Shown here piece after piece: positions 27,712 to 36,969 of a stretch of 64,000 nt of DNA. Position 1 is the stretch's first letter. The number at the start of each line of letters is the position of its first letter. Origin of the DNA: Bryobacterales bacterium (GTDB lineage: Bacteria; Acidobacteriota; Terriglobia; Bryobacterales; Bryobacteraceae); NCBI GenBank assembly GCA_020854055.1, contig JADZGD010000120.1, forward strand, positions 53,583 through 117,582. The letters run 5' to 3'. Under the pieces are notes generated by a model. That model was not told the origin of the DNA, did no database searches, and saw only the letters and a list, made by a program, of their open reading frames with translations. The translations under genes and the position numbers were made by a program.

Positions 27712-28386
27712 ATGCGCCTGACTATTCCCGGATTGCTGATCACCGCGCTGCTGCTGATGGGGCAGGAACCCGGCGCGGTACGCGAGGACCCGGCCATGCA
27801 GCCGGTCACCGATCAGCCGGGACTCCCTCGCGTACTGCTGATCGGCGATTCCATCTCCATCGGTTACACACTGCCGGTGCGCAAGTTGCTTCAAGGGCGG
27901 GCCAACCTGCACCGCATCCCCGCTAATGGAGGCCCCACCACCACGGGAGTGGCGGAACTGGACGCATGGCTGGGAGCGGGCCACTGGGATGTGATCCACT
28001 TCAACTTCGGCCTGCACGACCTCAAATTCATGGAGGATGGCCGGCGGCAGGTTTCACTGGCCGACTACCAGGCCAATCTCGAAAAGATTGTCAGCCGTCT
28101 GGAAAAGACCGGCGCCAAGCTGATATTTGCCACCACCACGCCCGTGCCGGTAGCCGATAATCTACGGCCGAAACGTCTTGCCGAAGATGTCCCCGCGTAC
28201 AACAGGGCGGCGCTGAGGGTGATGGGCGAGCACGGCATTGCGGTGGATGATTTGTACGGTTTTGCACTGCCCCGCCTGGACCAGATTCAGCGGCCGGCCA
28301 ATGTGCATTACACCGCCGAGGGGTACGAAGCCCTTGCGCGGCAGGTGGCCGAAAGTATCGAGAGCGTGTTAAAGCCCCGCCAGTGA
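27712..28386 (+). CDS. SGNH/GDSL hydrolase, secreted
   Basis: This 224-residue protein has a signal peptide ([15 protein letters not shown]). The block I GDS lies in [12 protein letters not shown], the block III-like motif is FGLHD, and the last block is [12 protein letters not shown], which provides the catalytic His. The family removes acyl or acetyl groups from polysaccharides and lipids. A different ORF would start inside the upstream epimerase. It converges with shc, 27 bp apart. Confidence 0.85.
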   Translation: MRLTIPGLLITALLLMGQEPGAVREDPAMQPVTDQPGLPRVLLIGDSISIGYTLPVRKLLQGRANLHRIPANGGPTTTGVAELDAWLGAGHWDVIHFNFGLHDLKFMEDGRRQVSLADYQANLEKIVSRLEKTGAKLIFATTTPVPVADNLRPKRLAEDVPAYNRAALRVMGEHGIAVDDLYGFALPRLDQIQRPANVHYTAEGYEALARQVAESIESVLKPRQ

Positions 28387-28413
28387 TCCGCCGGTACGGA
28401 CCGAACGGGCGGC

Positions 28414-30396
28414 TCAGTTCGTCATCTTGGCCGCGGGCCGCGGCTTGCCGGAGTTGAACATCGCCAGCGCCAGTACCGGGAAGTATTGCCGGTAAAGGTG
28501 GTAGGTCATGTAAAAGACCTGCGGGAAGCCGGTGCCGGTAGCGTAGGCTTCTTTCCAGGTGCCGTCGGATTGTTGAGTTTCCAGCAGGAAGTTCAGACCT
28601 CGTACTGCCGCCTGTGAGCCACGATCGCCGGCCGCGTGCAATCCGAGCAACGCCCAGGCGGTCTGCGAAGCCGTGCTCGGACCGTTGACGTAGTGGTCCA
28701 CAATGTAGCTGTCGCAGCTCTCGCCCCAGCCTCCGTCGGCATTCTGCACGGAGCGAAGCCAGGCTACCGCCTTTTGTACCGCCGCCGGGACGCTGGCGCC
28801 GGCAGCCTTGAGTCCGCGCAGCGCCAGGAATGTCCCGTAGACGTAGTTGACGCCCCAGCGCCCGTACCAGCTTCCGTTTTCCTCCTGGGAGTCGAGCAGA
28901 TACCGCGCGCCTTTGCGGATTGCCGGATGCGATGGCGGCAGTCCGTGCCGCACCAGCGCCTCGATCACCCGCCCGGTGATGTCGGGGCAGGTGGGATCGA
29001 GCATCGCGTTGTGGTCGGCAAACGGCACTTTGTTCAGGATGGCCCAGTTGTTATCGACATCGAACGCCGCCCAGCCGCCGTCGCCCGATTGCATGTTCAG
29101 CAACCAGTTCATGGCCCGGCGTACGGAGTTTTCGTGCGCCGCCTTGCTGGAACCCTCCGCATGGAGCAGCGCGAGCAGCACCATCGCCGTATCGTCGATG
29201 TCCGGGTAAAACTCGTTGGCAAACTCGAAAGCCCAACCGGATGGCTCCAGGTCGGGCCGCTTTACGGCCCAGTCTCCCTTGCGGCGAACCTCCTTGCTGA
29301 TCAGCCAGTCAACTCCTTTGGCCGTCGCCTGGGGATCGGCCAGCCCCATCTCCCCCAGAGCGAAGATGGCGATCGCCGTATCCCACACCGGCGACAGGGC
29401 CGGCTGAAAGTAGAGGTCCGTTTCGGTCTCCGTCATCAGCCCGTCAAAGTGCTTCTGCGCTTCCAGCAGGTCGGGGTGATCGGACGGATATCCCAGCGCA
29501 TCCAGGGCCATGATGAAGTACATCATCGCCGGGTAGATGGCACCCAGACCTTCCGAGTACCGGGTGCGGTCCATCATCCACCGCTCGGCCTCGCGGATGG
29601 CCGCTCCGCGAACGTTGCGCAGCCCGAATCGCTCCCAAATCTTGAACACTTTGTCCAGGCGGTGGAACCACTTGGCCAGTCCGTCCTTACCCGGAAGCGA
29701 CGGCTTCTTTCCGGGCAGGAAAAGCTCCTCTACGGTGAAACCCTTCGGTACCGGACGCTGCCCGCCGCAGGCCTGCACCAAAGACAGCGGCACCACGATC
29801 GACCGTGTCCAGGAGGACATCTCGTACAGCACTCCGCCGGGAAGCAGAACCAGTTCCGGAGGCACCGTCGGAACATATTTGCGCGGGAACAGGCTAAACA
29901 GGCTGAGGTTGATCTTGGTGTAGCTGTTGGCGTTTTGCACGCCTCCCAACCGCAGGATGCGATCGCGCGCGCGCAACATCGGCTCGGAGTAGGGATCGAT
30001 GCCTGCCAGCTTCAGCGCGGTGTAACACTTCACCGTGACGTTCAGGTCGGCCGCTCCGCCGGGGTAAAGGTGAAAACCACCATCCGCCATCTGGCGTTCG
30101 AGAATCGCCTTGGCTGCCTTGTCCACCCGGCTCCTGGTGGGGGGATTCCACATGGCCCCTTCGGGCCGGTGCAGCCAAAGCTGTAACAGAATGTAATCGG
30201 CTTCGAGCGAGGTATCGGCCGTCAGGTCTCCATGCCAGAAGCCCTCCGGCTTCTGCATCGACAACAGTGCGCCGGCGCCTAAACCCAGCGCCCGCTCAAC
30301 GACGTCAGCGAGGGCTCTCGCTTCCGCTGTTTGTTGCGTGCGGATTCTCCGCAGGCTGCGCGGCCCGGCCGGCTCCACCCATTCCATTCCGCCCAA
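28414..30396 (-). CDS. shc: squalene-hopene cyclase
   Basis: This 660-residue enzyme cyclises squalene to hopene, the base of hopanoids in the membrane. The catalytic acid motif is DIDDTA (399-404), and QW-like repeats such as QSDGTWKE, QNADGGWGE, QSGDGGWAAFD, QEENGSWYGRWG and QMADGGFHLY are visible. Length is normal for the family. Its presence is a frequent trait of Acidobacteria. It is a single gene here and no other hopanoid gene is near. The start is uncertain by a few residues. Confidence 0.93.
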   Translation of the reverse strand: MGGMEWVEPAGPRSLRRIRTQQTAEARALADVVERALGLGAGALLSMQKPEGFWHGDLTADTSLEADYILLQLWLHRPEGAMWNPPTRSRVDKAAKAILERQMADGGFHLYPGGAADLNVTVKCYTALKLAGIDPYSEPMLRARDRILRLGGVQNANSYTKINLSLFSLFPRKYVPTVPPELVLLPGGVLYEMSSWTRSIVVPLSLVQACGGQRPVPKGFTVEELFLPGKKPSLPGKDGLAKWFHRLDKVFKIWERFGLRNVRGAAIREAERWMMDRTRYSEGLGAIYPAMMYFIMALDALGYPSDHPDLLEAQKHFDGLMTETETDLYFQPALSPVWDTAIAIFALGEMGLADPQATAKGVDWLISKEVRRKGDWAVKRPDLEPSGWAFEFANEFYPDIDDTAMVLLALLHAEGSSKAAHENSVRRAMNWLLNMQSGDGGWAAFDVDNNWAILNKVPFADHNAMLDPTCPDITGRVIEALVRHGLPPSHPAIRKGARYLLDSQEENGSWYGRWGVNYVYGTFLALRGLKAAGASVPAAVQKAVAWLRSVQNADGGWGESCDSYIVDHYVNGPSTASQTAWALLGLHAAGDRGSQAAVRGLNFLLETQQSDGTWKEAYATGTGFPQVFYMTYHLYRQYFPVLALAMFNSGKPRPAAKMTN

Positions 30397-30517
30397 ATTC
30401 GCTTAACCTCCCCGAACTTCTTAGTTTAGCGTCCTCAATGTTCCGAAGTCGGCTCCTTTTGAATCAACGATAGCCGGAGATTCTTGATAACGGCGGAAGC
30501 AGATACGGCCTGACGAA

Positions 30518-30547
30518 CCGATATCTCGGCATATGCCGGAATATCGG
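30518..30547. promoter_or_regulatory. 30-bp dyad, possible operator
   Basis: The outer arms CCGATAT (30518-30524) and ATATCGG (30541-30547) match exactly. The inner CGGCATATGCCG is a perfect 12-bp palindrome. Only two pairs in between mismatch. It lies about 75 bp upstream of the STAS gene and 120 bp upstream of shc, between the divergent genes, so it could bind a dimeric regulator. Confidence 0.45.
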
Positions 30548-30622
30548 CAGAATCTGACGACTCTACCCCTAGCAAATCAACAACTTCCGTTTGGAACTCC
30601 CTCTGCATTTCGATAGATCGCC

Positions 30623-31180
30623 ATGCTCAGGATCACGCTCCATGACCAGCCCGAAGCACTGACTCTCCAGTTGGAAGGCCAACTGGCCGCGGCGTGGGTA
30701 GCCGAGTTGCGCCGGAGCTGGAAAACAACCGCCTCGGTTCGTGGCAACCGGCGGCTGATGGTCGATCTGACCAGCGTCACCTATGTGGATCAGGAGGGTA
30801 CGCGGCTGCTTGAAACGCTTCATCGCCAAGGGGTGGAGTTCCTCTCCGCCGGACCGATGATGCGCGCTTTGGTCCACAAAATCACCGGTGGCAAACAGGG
30901 ATACCAAGAAACCGGACATCCGGCGCCGCATCGCCGGCCCCGCCGGCAAGTACGTTCGTTTGCGTTCACCCTGTGCGCGCTGCTGCTGGCCGGGTTACCG
31001 CTGGCAGGCGAGCTCCGCCTTACGCTCAAGCAGGCAGCGGACCGCGAGCCGCGGCTCAACCTCCAGGCGCTGGTAGCTAAGCTCGAACTCGCTGATCGCG
31101 GAGAACAGTCCCGTATTGTCCGGTCCGCGCTACTGCCCCAGGCCGGCATGGATGTTTCCGCGGCCCATCGCTCTGAGTAA
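30623..31180 (+). CDS. STAS domain protein fused in frame to an N-terminal TolC-like fragment
   Basis: Residues 1-95 form a STAS domain (LTLQLEGQLAAAWVAEL, then MVDLTSVTYVDQEGTRLLE), where the usual Ser/Thr after VTYVD is absent, so phosphorylation is unlikely. Residues from about 110 on look like the signal peptide and start of a TolC-type outer-membrane protein (SFAFTLCALLLAGLPLAGELRLTLKQAADREPRLNLQAL, with RIVRSALLPQA). No stop codon separates the two parts. The TolC-like frame ends at 31180 after only about 75 residues, so this is a decayed fusion rather than a working gene. Confidence 0.55.
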   Translation: MLRITLHDQPEALTLQLEGQLAAAWVAELRRSWKTTASVRGNRRLMVDLTSVTYVDQEGTRLLETLHRQGVEFLSAGPMMRALVHKITGGKQGYQETGHPAPHRRPRRQVRSFAFTLCALLLAGLPLAGELRLTLKQAADREPRLNLQALVAKLELADRGEQSRIVRSALLPQAGMDVSAAHRSE

Positions 31181-31304
31181 GACCACCCGGCGGCAGCAGG
31201 ACTTGCGCAATCGCATTGGGTTTGCGGTGAAGGACGGCGTCGTTTCCTTGGGCGGGCCGGGATGGAGCAGCAGCTCTCCCGAAGGGCGTCAAGTTGCATG
31301 CTAA
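31140..31304 (+). pseudogene. continuation of decayed TolC-like sequence
   Basis: The frame used at 31116-31304 encodes TTRRQQDLRNRIGFAVKDGVV, which resembles the part of TolC-like proteins after the first helix. It is shifted by one base from the upstream fragment and ends in a stop at 31304. The rest of an outer-membrane channel (about 400 residues) is missing. The similarity was judged by eye. Confidence 0.35.
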
Positions 31305-31313
31305 AGTGAAGCC

Positions 31314-33374
31314 GTGCCGGTTCTCCCCTACCAGCAATCGCAAGCCCTGCTGGAAGTTGCTGCCACCATCACTGCCCATCGCGATCTTCAGGATCTGTTC
31401 CGCGAACTGGCGCGCGGTCTGCACCATGTCGTGCAGTTCGATTACCTGCTGCTGATCCTGTACGAAGACCAGAGCAATCGCATGCGGCTGCACGTGCTGG
31501 AGACGGTCCGGCCTTTTCCGGCGCGTCTTCCGGAGCCGCTGGCGCCGCAGGAGAGTCCGGGAGGCGAAGCCTGGCTCACCCAGGCGCCCGTGCTGGTTCC
31601 CGATATGAAAGCCGAAAGCCGCTGGCCGGCGATTGTCGGGATGTTGCGCGCCAACGGCGTCAGTTCCAGTTGCTACCTGCCGCTGACGACGGCTCACCGG
31701 CGCTTGGGTTCACTCGGCTTCGGCAGTCAATCGTGGACCGTCTACACGCCAGAAGACGTCGAGTTTATGCAGCACGTGGCTCGCCTGGTGGCGGTAGCGG
31801 TCGATAATGCGCTCAACGGAGAGCGGGTGCGATGCTACCAACGGCAGTTACAGCACGAACGCGACCGGCTGAAAGCGCTGCTGGATACCACTAATGCCCT
31901 GAACTCCAATCTGGAGGGGCGGGAGATATCCGCCACCATTACCGAAGCCGTGCGCTCCATTGTTCACCATGACTACACGGCCCTTTCCCTGTTGACCCCG
32001 AATGGGAAGCAGCTGGAGTTCTACGCGCTCGATTTCATGCCGAAAAGACGCCAGGCTCCGCATCACGAGGCCTCCATTCCGTTTGAAGCGTCGCCGGCGA
32101 AGATCGCGCTCGATCAGGGCCGGCCCTACCACGTTGATCGTGCAAATGCCGGTCAGTTCGATCCGCAGATACGATCCATCTTCGAAACCGGGCGAATTGC
32201 CGAAGGCTGGGTCTTTCCGCTGATTACGCGCAACCGCAAGATCGGCGTGCTGAACGTGGGCTCCCGAAGCGCCGGTGGTATTTCCGGCGAGGACGTTCAG
32301 TTCCTCTCCCAGGTCGCCGGCCAGGTGGCAATTGCGCTCGATAACATGCTGGCTTTCCGCGAGATCGCCGAGTTGAAAGACCGGCTGGCCGAAGAAAAGC
32401 TGTATCTGGAAGATGAGATCCGGACTGAGCACAACTTCGGCGAGATGATCGGCGAAAGCCCCCGCTTCCGCCAGATTCTACGCCAGATTGAGACCGTGGC
32501 GCCAACCAATGCCAGCGTGCTGATCCTGGGTGAGACCGGAACGGGCAAAGAGCTGGTAGCCCGGGCGATCCACGAGTTGAGCGCCCGGCGCGGGCGAACG
32601 TTCGTGAAGCTGAACTGCTCGGCGATCCCCACCGGGCTGCTCGAAAGCGAGTTGTTCGGCCACGAACGTGGCGCGTTTACCGGAGCCATCTCCCAAAAGA
32701 TCGGCCGCTTCGAACTGGCGCACCAAGGGACGCTGTTTCTGGACGAAATTGGCGACATTCCGATCGAACTGCAACCGAAGCTGTTGCGAGCCCTCCAGGA
32801 ACAGGAGTTCGAGCGGTTGGGCAGCACTCGCACCATCTCGGTCGATGCCCGGGTGGTGGCGGCCACCAATCGCGACCTGGAGAAAATGATCGGCAGCGGT
32901 GAGTTCCGCAGCGACCTCTTCTATCGGCTGAATGTCTTCCCCGTTCGGATCCCGCCCTTGCGTGAGCGCCGGGGAGACATTCCGCTGCTGGTCCGCTATT
33001 TTACCGGGCGGCACGCGCGGCTGCTGAACCGGCGGATCGAGTCAATTGCCTCGGAAACCATGGAGGCGCTGGTTGGCTACGACTGGCCGGGAAATGTGCG
33101 GGAACTGGAGAACCTGCTGGAGCGGGCCGTCATCCTGACCCGGGGAGCGGTGCTGAGGATCCCTGCTTCCGAATTGCGGTACATGGCGGACAAAGCGGCG
33201 CCAGCGTCCACCGCGCCGGCCGTGACGCTCGAAGAAGCGCAGCGTGAGCACATTGTTCAGGTGCTTGAAGAAACCAATTGGGTGGTGGCCGGTCCCCATG
33301 GAGCGGCGGCCCGTTTGGGGCTGAAGCGTACGACGCTGCAGTCGAGAATGAAAAAGTTGGGCATCCGCCGCTAG
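31314..33374 (+). CDS. sigma-54-dependent transcriptional activator with two GAF domains
   Basis: This 686-residue protein has two GAF-type sensor domains (about 10-165 and 185-340). The AAA+ domain has [18 protein letters not shown] (Walker A about 406), GAFTGA (453-458), the sigma-54 contact motif, and [11 protein letters not shown] Fis-type helix-turn-helix ends the protein ([20 protein letters not shown]). It activates genes that use sigma-54. The start is GTG at 31314. No -24/-12 promoter was seen nearby. The stop overlaps the convergent ABC gene through CTAG. Confidence 0.92.
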   Translation: MPVLPYQQSQALLEVAATITAHRDLQDLFRELARGLHHVVQFDYLLLILYEDQSNRMRLHVLETVRPFPARLPEPLAPQESPGGEAWLTQAPVLVPDMKAESRWPAIVGMLRANGVSSSCYLPLTTAHRRLGSLGFGSQSWTVYTPEDVEFMQHVARLVAVAVDNALNGERVRCYQRQLQHERDRLKALLDTTNALNSNLEGREISATITEAVRSIVHHDYTALSLLTPNGKQLEFYALDFMPKRRQAPHHEASIPFEASPAKIALDQGRPYHVDRANAGQFDPQIRSIFETGRIAEGWVFPLITRNRKIGVLNVGSRSAGGISGEDVQFLSQVAGQVAIALDNMLAFREIAELKDRLAEEKLYLEDEIRTEHNFGEMIGESPRFRQILRQIETVAPTNASVLILGETGTGKELVARAIHELSARRGRTFVKLNCSAIPTGLLESELFGHERGAFTGAISQKIGRFELAHQGTLFLDEIGDIPIELQPKLLRALQEQEFERLGSTRTISVDARVVAATNRDLEKMIGSGEFRSDLFYRLNVFPVRIPPLRERRGDIPLLVRYFTGRHARLLNRRIESIASETMEALVGYDWPGNVRELENLLERAVILTRGAVLRIPASELRYMADKAAPASTAPAVTLEEAQREHIVQVLEETNWVVAGPHGAAARLGLKRTTLQSRMKKLGIRR

Positions 33375-34108
33375 CGGACTTTTTCGTCTTTTTCTACTTT
33401 GCCGTCGCGGATGTGGATGATGCGCCGCGCAAACATGGCGATGTCGTGCTCGTGGGTCACCAGAATGATGGTGTTGCCCTGGGAGTGAAGGCGGTCAAAC
33501 AGGGCCATGATTTCGTTGCCGGTGGCCGTGTCCAGGTTTCCGGTTGGTTCGTCGGCCAGCAGAATCGAGGGGTCGTTCACCAGCGCCCGGGCGATCGCCA
33601 CGCGCTGGCGCTGCCCGCCCGACAGCTCGTTCGGCTTGTGGTACATGCGCTTTTCCAGGTCCACCTGGCGCAGGGCGGCTCGCGCCCGTTCGGCGCGATC
33701 GTCGGCTGAGATACCGGCGTAGATTAACGGCAACTCCACGTTGTGCAGGGCCGTAGCGCGCGGAAGCAGATTAAACGTCTGGAAGACGAAGCCGATCTCC
33801 TTGTTCCGGATCCGCGCCAGTTCGTCGTCGTTCATGGCGCTGACCAGCCGGCCGTTGATGTAGTACTGGCCCCGGGTGGGAGTATCGAGGCACCCGATAA
33901 GGTTCATCAGTGTCGATTTGCCGGAGCCCGACGGGCCCATGATTGCGACGTACTCTCCCTTGTGGATCTCGATATCGCAGCCTGAAACGGCATTGATCTC
34001 CTGGTCGCCCATGATGTAGGTCTTCCAGAGATCGTAGGTGCGAATGATGATCCCCTGGCGCTTCAACTCTTCGCCGCGGTCGATGGCGTCGGCTACTGCG
34101 TGTGACAT
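33371..34108 (-). CDS. ABC transporter ATP-binding protein (MacB/LolD type)
   Basis: This 245-residue ATPase has Walker [22 protein letters not shown], the Q-loop FQTFNLLPR, the signature [15 protein letters not shown], Walker [13 protein letters not shown] and VTHEHD. It is closest to the MacB/LolD group, which drives efflux or lipoprotein release by mechanotransmission. It lies 6 bp downstream of the adaptor gene and would be its partner. The expected permease with the FtsX fold is not adjacent: the convergent sigma-54 gene occupies that position. Confidence 0.92.
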   Translation of the reverse strand: MSHAVADAIDRGEELKRQGIIIRTYDLWKTYIMGDQEINAVSGCDIEIHKGEYVAIMGPSGSGKSTLMNLIGCLDTPTRGQYYINGRLVSAMNDDELARIRNKEIGFVFQTFNLLPRATALHNVELPLIYAGISADDRAERARAALRQVDLEKRMYHKPNELSGGQRQRVAIARALVNDPSILLADEPTGNLDTATGNEIMALFDRLHSQGNTIILVTHEHDIAMFARRIIHIRDGKVEKDEKVR

Positions 34109-34114
34109 AGATCC

Positions 34115-35551
34115 TTATCCTTGCGCCTCGGTTCTGGCCGGGCTCTTATTGTCAATCTTAACCCTGGCATCGTTACGGAGCGTGCGGATAATCTTGTAGC
34201 TGCCGGTGATGATCTCATCACCATCCTTCAACCCTGACAGCACTTCGATGTCGGTTGCCCCGGTAATGCCGGTCTCCACCTTATGGAACACTGCCCTGCC
34301 GGCCTTGACAACGAAGACCCCCTGGACCTCCTCCTTGCGGGCCTTCTGTTGAGCGGGCGTCAATAAACCTGTCCTGGTACGTGAATTGTCTTGCTTCGCC
34401 TGGAGGTCGCCCTTCTGGCGTACCGTCAGCGCCTGGATGGGGATGGAGAGCGAATTCTTGCGGGTGGCGGTGGTGATCTTGGCGGTCGCCGACAGGCCAG
34501 GCCGGATCTCGTCGGGCGGATCATCGAGCGCCACCACCACTTTGAAGTCCTTTGCTTCCTGGCTGGATACCGCGCTCTGATTGGCGGCCAGGCCGGTGGA
34601 GCGAAGAATGGCGGTATTTCCAATCTCGATGACGTGGCCCCTGAAGGTCTTGCTGGGAATCGCGTCGATGGCGACCTCCGCCGCCTGGTCCAGTTTCACG
34701 TTGACGATATCGGTTTCGTCCACCTTCACCTCGGCCGTAATCAGCGACATGTCGGCAATTGTCATGATCAGGCTGGAGGGAGAGTTCTGGATTCCCGGCA
34801 CTACCGTCTCACCCACCCGCACGGGCAGGTTGGAGACAATGCCGTCAATGGGGGCCACCGACTGGGTCCTCTCCAGCACATCGCTCGCCCGGCGTAACTG
34901 TGCCCGGTTCTGGGTAACCCTTCGCTGGGCGGCGTTCAGCGCGGCCGCCAGGCGCCGCCGGTCCGCGATCGACTGATTGAGTTGCGCCTTGGCCTGGTTC
35001 AGGCTGGCCACCGCGGAATCATAGCCGGCTTTGCGCGTGTCGTAGTCCTGCCTGGCGATCAGCTTCTCGGCGTAAAGCTGCTTGCCCCGGTCGAAATCGA
35101 GCCGTGTCCGTTCGACATCCGCGGCAGCCCGCTCCACCCCGGCCTTGGCCGTTGCAATGGCATCTTCGCCGGCATTGACCGAGGCCTCGGCAGCGGCCGA
35201 ATCGGCTTCGGTCGAGGCTACCGCTGCCCGCATCGCGGCTACATCGGCTTCCGGTTGCACACTTTCCAGTTTGGCGAGCAGTTGGCCTTTACGAACATGA
35301 TCGCCTTCCCGCACCAGAATCTCGGTAATACGCGAAGGTGAAACGGCATTAGTGCCGATATTGATATAATTACGCGGCTTAATCTCACCCGAGGCAGTCA
35401 CGATGGAAGTAAGATCCTGCCTCACGGTCCGGCCGGTTTGCACTTCGACGATCCCTTGCATACTCATCCGAATGCTGGCAAACACTCCGCCTGCAATCAG
35501 CAGCACGCCGGAAATAATCAGTACGTTCTTCCACTTACGTTGCACAGACAC
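34115..35551 (-). CDS. periplasmic adaptor (HlyD/MacA family)
   Basis: This 478-residue protein has one N-terminal membrane anchor (LIISGVLLIAGGVFASIRM), a split lipoyl domain (GEIKPRNYINIGTNAVSPSRI and later VAPIDGIVSNLPVRVGETVVPG), and between them a long helical hairpin rich in Ala, Glu and Arg (about 100-235). Beta-barrel and membrane-proximal domains follow. It would link an inner-membrane ABC pump to an outer-membrane channel. A decayed TolC-like fragment lies 3 kb away, and no intact channel is in the window. Confidence 0.9.
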   Translation of the reverse strand: MSVQRKWKNVLIISGVLLIAGGVFASIRMSMQGIVEVQTGRTVRQDLTSIVTASGEIKPRNYINIGTNAVSPSRITEILVREGDHVRKGQLLAKLESVQPEADVAAMRAAVASTEADSAAAEASVNAGEDAIATAKAGVERAAADVERTRLDFDRGKQLYAEKLIARQDYDTRKAGYDSAVASLNQAKAQLNQSIADRRRLAAALNAAQRRVTQNRAQLRRASDVLERTQSVAPIDGIVSNLPVRVGETVVPGIQNSPSSLIMTIADMSLITAEVKVDETDIVNVKLDQAAEVAIDAIPSKTFRGHVIEIGNTAILRSTGLAANQSAVSSQEAKDFKVVVALDDPPDEIRPGLSATAKITTATRKNSLSIPIQALTVRQKGDLQAKQDNSRTRTGLLTPAQQKARKEEVQGVFVVKAGRAVFHKVETGITGATDIEVLSGLKDGDEIITGSYKIIRTLRNDARVKIDNKSPARTEAQG

Positions 35552-35698
35552 CGCTCCCTTCCGAACAGACGACAGATCGCTATTGGAAGTTCACTGATTT
35601 CATCCTATCACGCGCAATTTTCGTTTCTCGCTCTACAGTATGTGTCTTAGGCCATAAATTGCAACAATTTAGGAATAATTCCCGATCCGGAAGGGCGT

Positions 35699-35971
35699 CT
35701 AGCGGCCGCCGCTCAGAACGCGTACGGAGGTAGGCGCGGTTCGCTCGCAGGCCATGGACGCAGTCATGCCCGATGCCAGCAGCGCGCAGGCGTTTTGTAC
35801 CGCGGTTCGCTCTGCCTCCTCCAGCGTGGCGCCAGAGGCCGTGCGGCACTCCGTGCGTCCTCCAAACGTGATACACACTTCGACCCGTTTCCGGTTTTCA
35901 CCCATTGTCAGCGAGAGCAGAATGCCCAAAAATACGATGATTCCGGCAACCGCCAGCAGAGTCTTTTTCAT
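35699..35971 (-). CDS. small membrane protein of unknown function
   Basis: I do not recognise this 90-residue protein. One N-terminal membrane segment (LLAVAGIIVFLGILLSL) is followed by a soluble part with four Cys (33, 42, 62, 75), a pattern that may form two disulfides if exported. It begins 3 bp after the accA stop, on the same strand, so it is probably co-transcribed with accA. Confidence 0.6.
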   Translation of the reverse strand: MKKTLLAVAGIIVFLGILLSLTMGENRKRVEVCITFGGRTECRTASGATLEEAERTAVQNACALLASGMTASMACERTAPTSVRVLSGGR

Positions 35972-35974
35972 CGG

Positions 35975-36895
35975 TTAAACGGTGGCCGCCTCTTCGAAAA
36001 AGTTCCCCATACGGCGGAATTTTTCGTAGCGCTGGTCGATCAGTTGCTGCGGTCCGAGGCTGGACAGCCCGGCGAGAGAGGAGATCAGGGTGGCTTTCAT
36101 GTACGCAGCCGCCTGGTCATAGTCGGTGTGCGCGCCTTCACCGGGCTCCTCGATGATTCTGTCGATCAGGCCGAAATGAAGCAGCGCCGGAGCGTCCAGT
36201 TTCAGCGCAGCCGCCGCCTGCTCGGCTTTGCTGGCGTCCCGGTAAATGATGGCGGCGCAACTTTCCGGCGAGATCACGCTATAGACGCTGTTCTTCAGCA
36301 TGAACACCTGGTTGCCCACACCGAGCGCCAGCGCTCCTCCGCTGCCGCCCTCCCCGATCACGACGGCGATAATCGGGACCCCGAAGCGCGCCATCTCTCT
36401 CAAGCTGATCGCGATCGCTTCGGCCTGTCCGCGCTCCTCGGCGTCGATGCCCGGGTAAGCGCCCGGGGTATCGAGCAGGGTGATGATGGGCCGGTTGAAC
36501 TTCACCGCCATTCGCATGATGCGCAGCGCCTTGCGGTAACCCTCAGGCTTGGGCATGCCGAAGTTTCTAAAAACGTTCTGCTTTGTGTCGCGGCCCTTCT
36601 GCTGCCCGATCACGGCAACGGCCCGGCCGTCCAGGCGGGCAAACCCGCCGACAATCGCCGGATCGTCGCCGAAGGCCCGGTCGCCATGGATCTCCTGAAA
36701 GCCGGTGAAGACTCGCTCGATGTAGTCCAGCGCATGGGGCCGCTTGGGATGCCGCGCCAGGCGTACCGCCAGCCAGGCGGAATTGGCCTGAACCTCAGTA
36801 GGTTCCTCGCCCGCGGCGCCGGTGTCAACCTGGCTGCGGAGCTTGGCCAGCTCCTTTTCTAATGCGGCAATTCGCTCGTTACTTTCGTCGGACAC
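35975..36895 (-). CDS. accA: acetyl-CoA carboxylase carboxyltransferase subunit alpha
   Basis: This 306-residue protein makes malonyl-CoA with AccD for fatty-acid synthesis. Motifs include [77 protein letters not shown] and [17 protein letters not shown]. The coiled N-terminus ([16 protein letters not shown]) is usual. The 74-bp gap to dnaE matches the well-known dnaE-accA gene pair of other bacteria. Confidence 0.95.
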   Translation of the reverse strand: MSDESNERIAALEKELAKLRSQVDTGAAGEEPTEVQANSAWLAVRLARHPKRPHALDYIERVFTGFQEIHGDRAFGDDPAIVGGFARLDGRAVAVIGQQKGRDTKQNVFRNFGMPKPEGYRKALRIMRMAVKFNRPIITLLDTPGAYPGIDAEERGQAEAIAISLREMARFGVPIIAVVIGEGGSGGALALGVGNQVFMLKNSVYSVISPESCAAIIYRDASKAEQAAAALKLDAPALLHFGLIDRIIEEPGEGAHTDYDQAAAYMKATLISSLAGLSSLGPQQLIDQRYEKFRRMGNFFEEAATV

Positions 36896-36969
36896 CGATC
36901 AAAAACTCCACGCTACGCATTCGGCCGGAACCGGCTGGGCGCCGTAGTTCATAGTTTACCTTGCCCGGC

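Noticed and set aside
35648..35690. AAATTG-CAA-CAATTT hairpin between the adaptor gene and the small membrane protein
   Set aside because: A six-pair AT stem is too weak for a terminator call and has no clear regulatory context.
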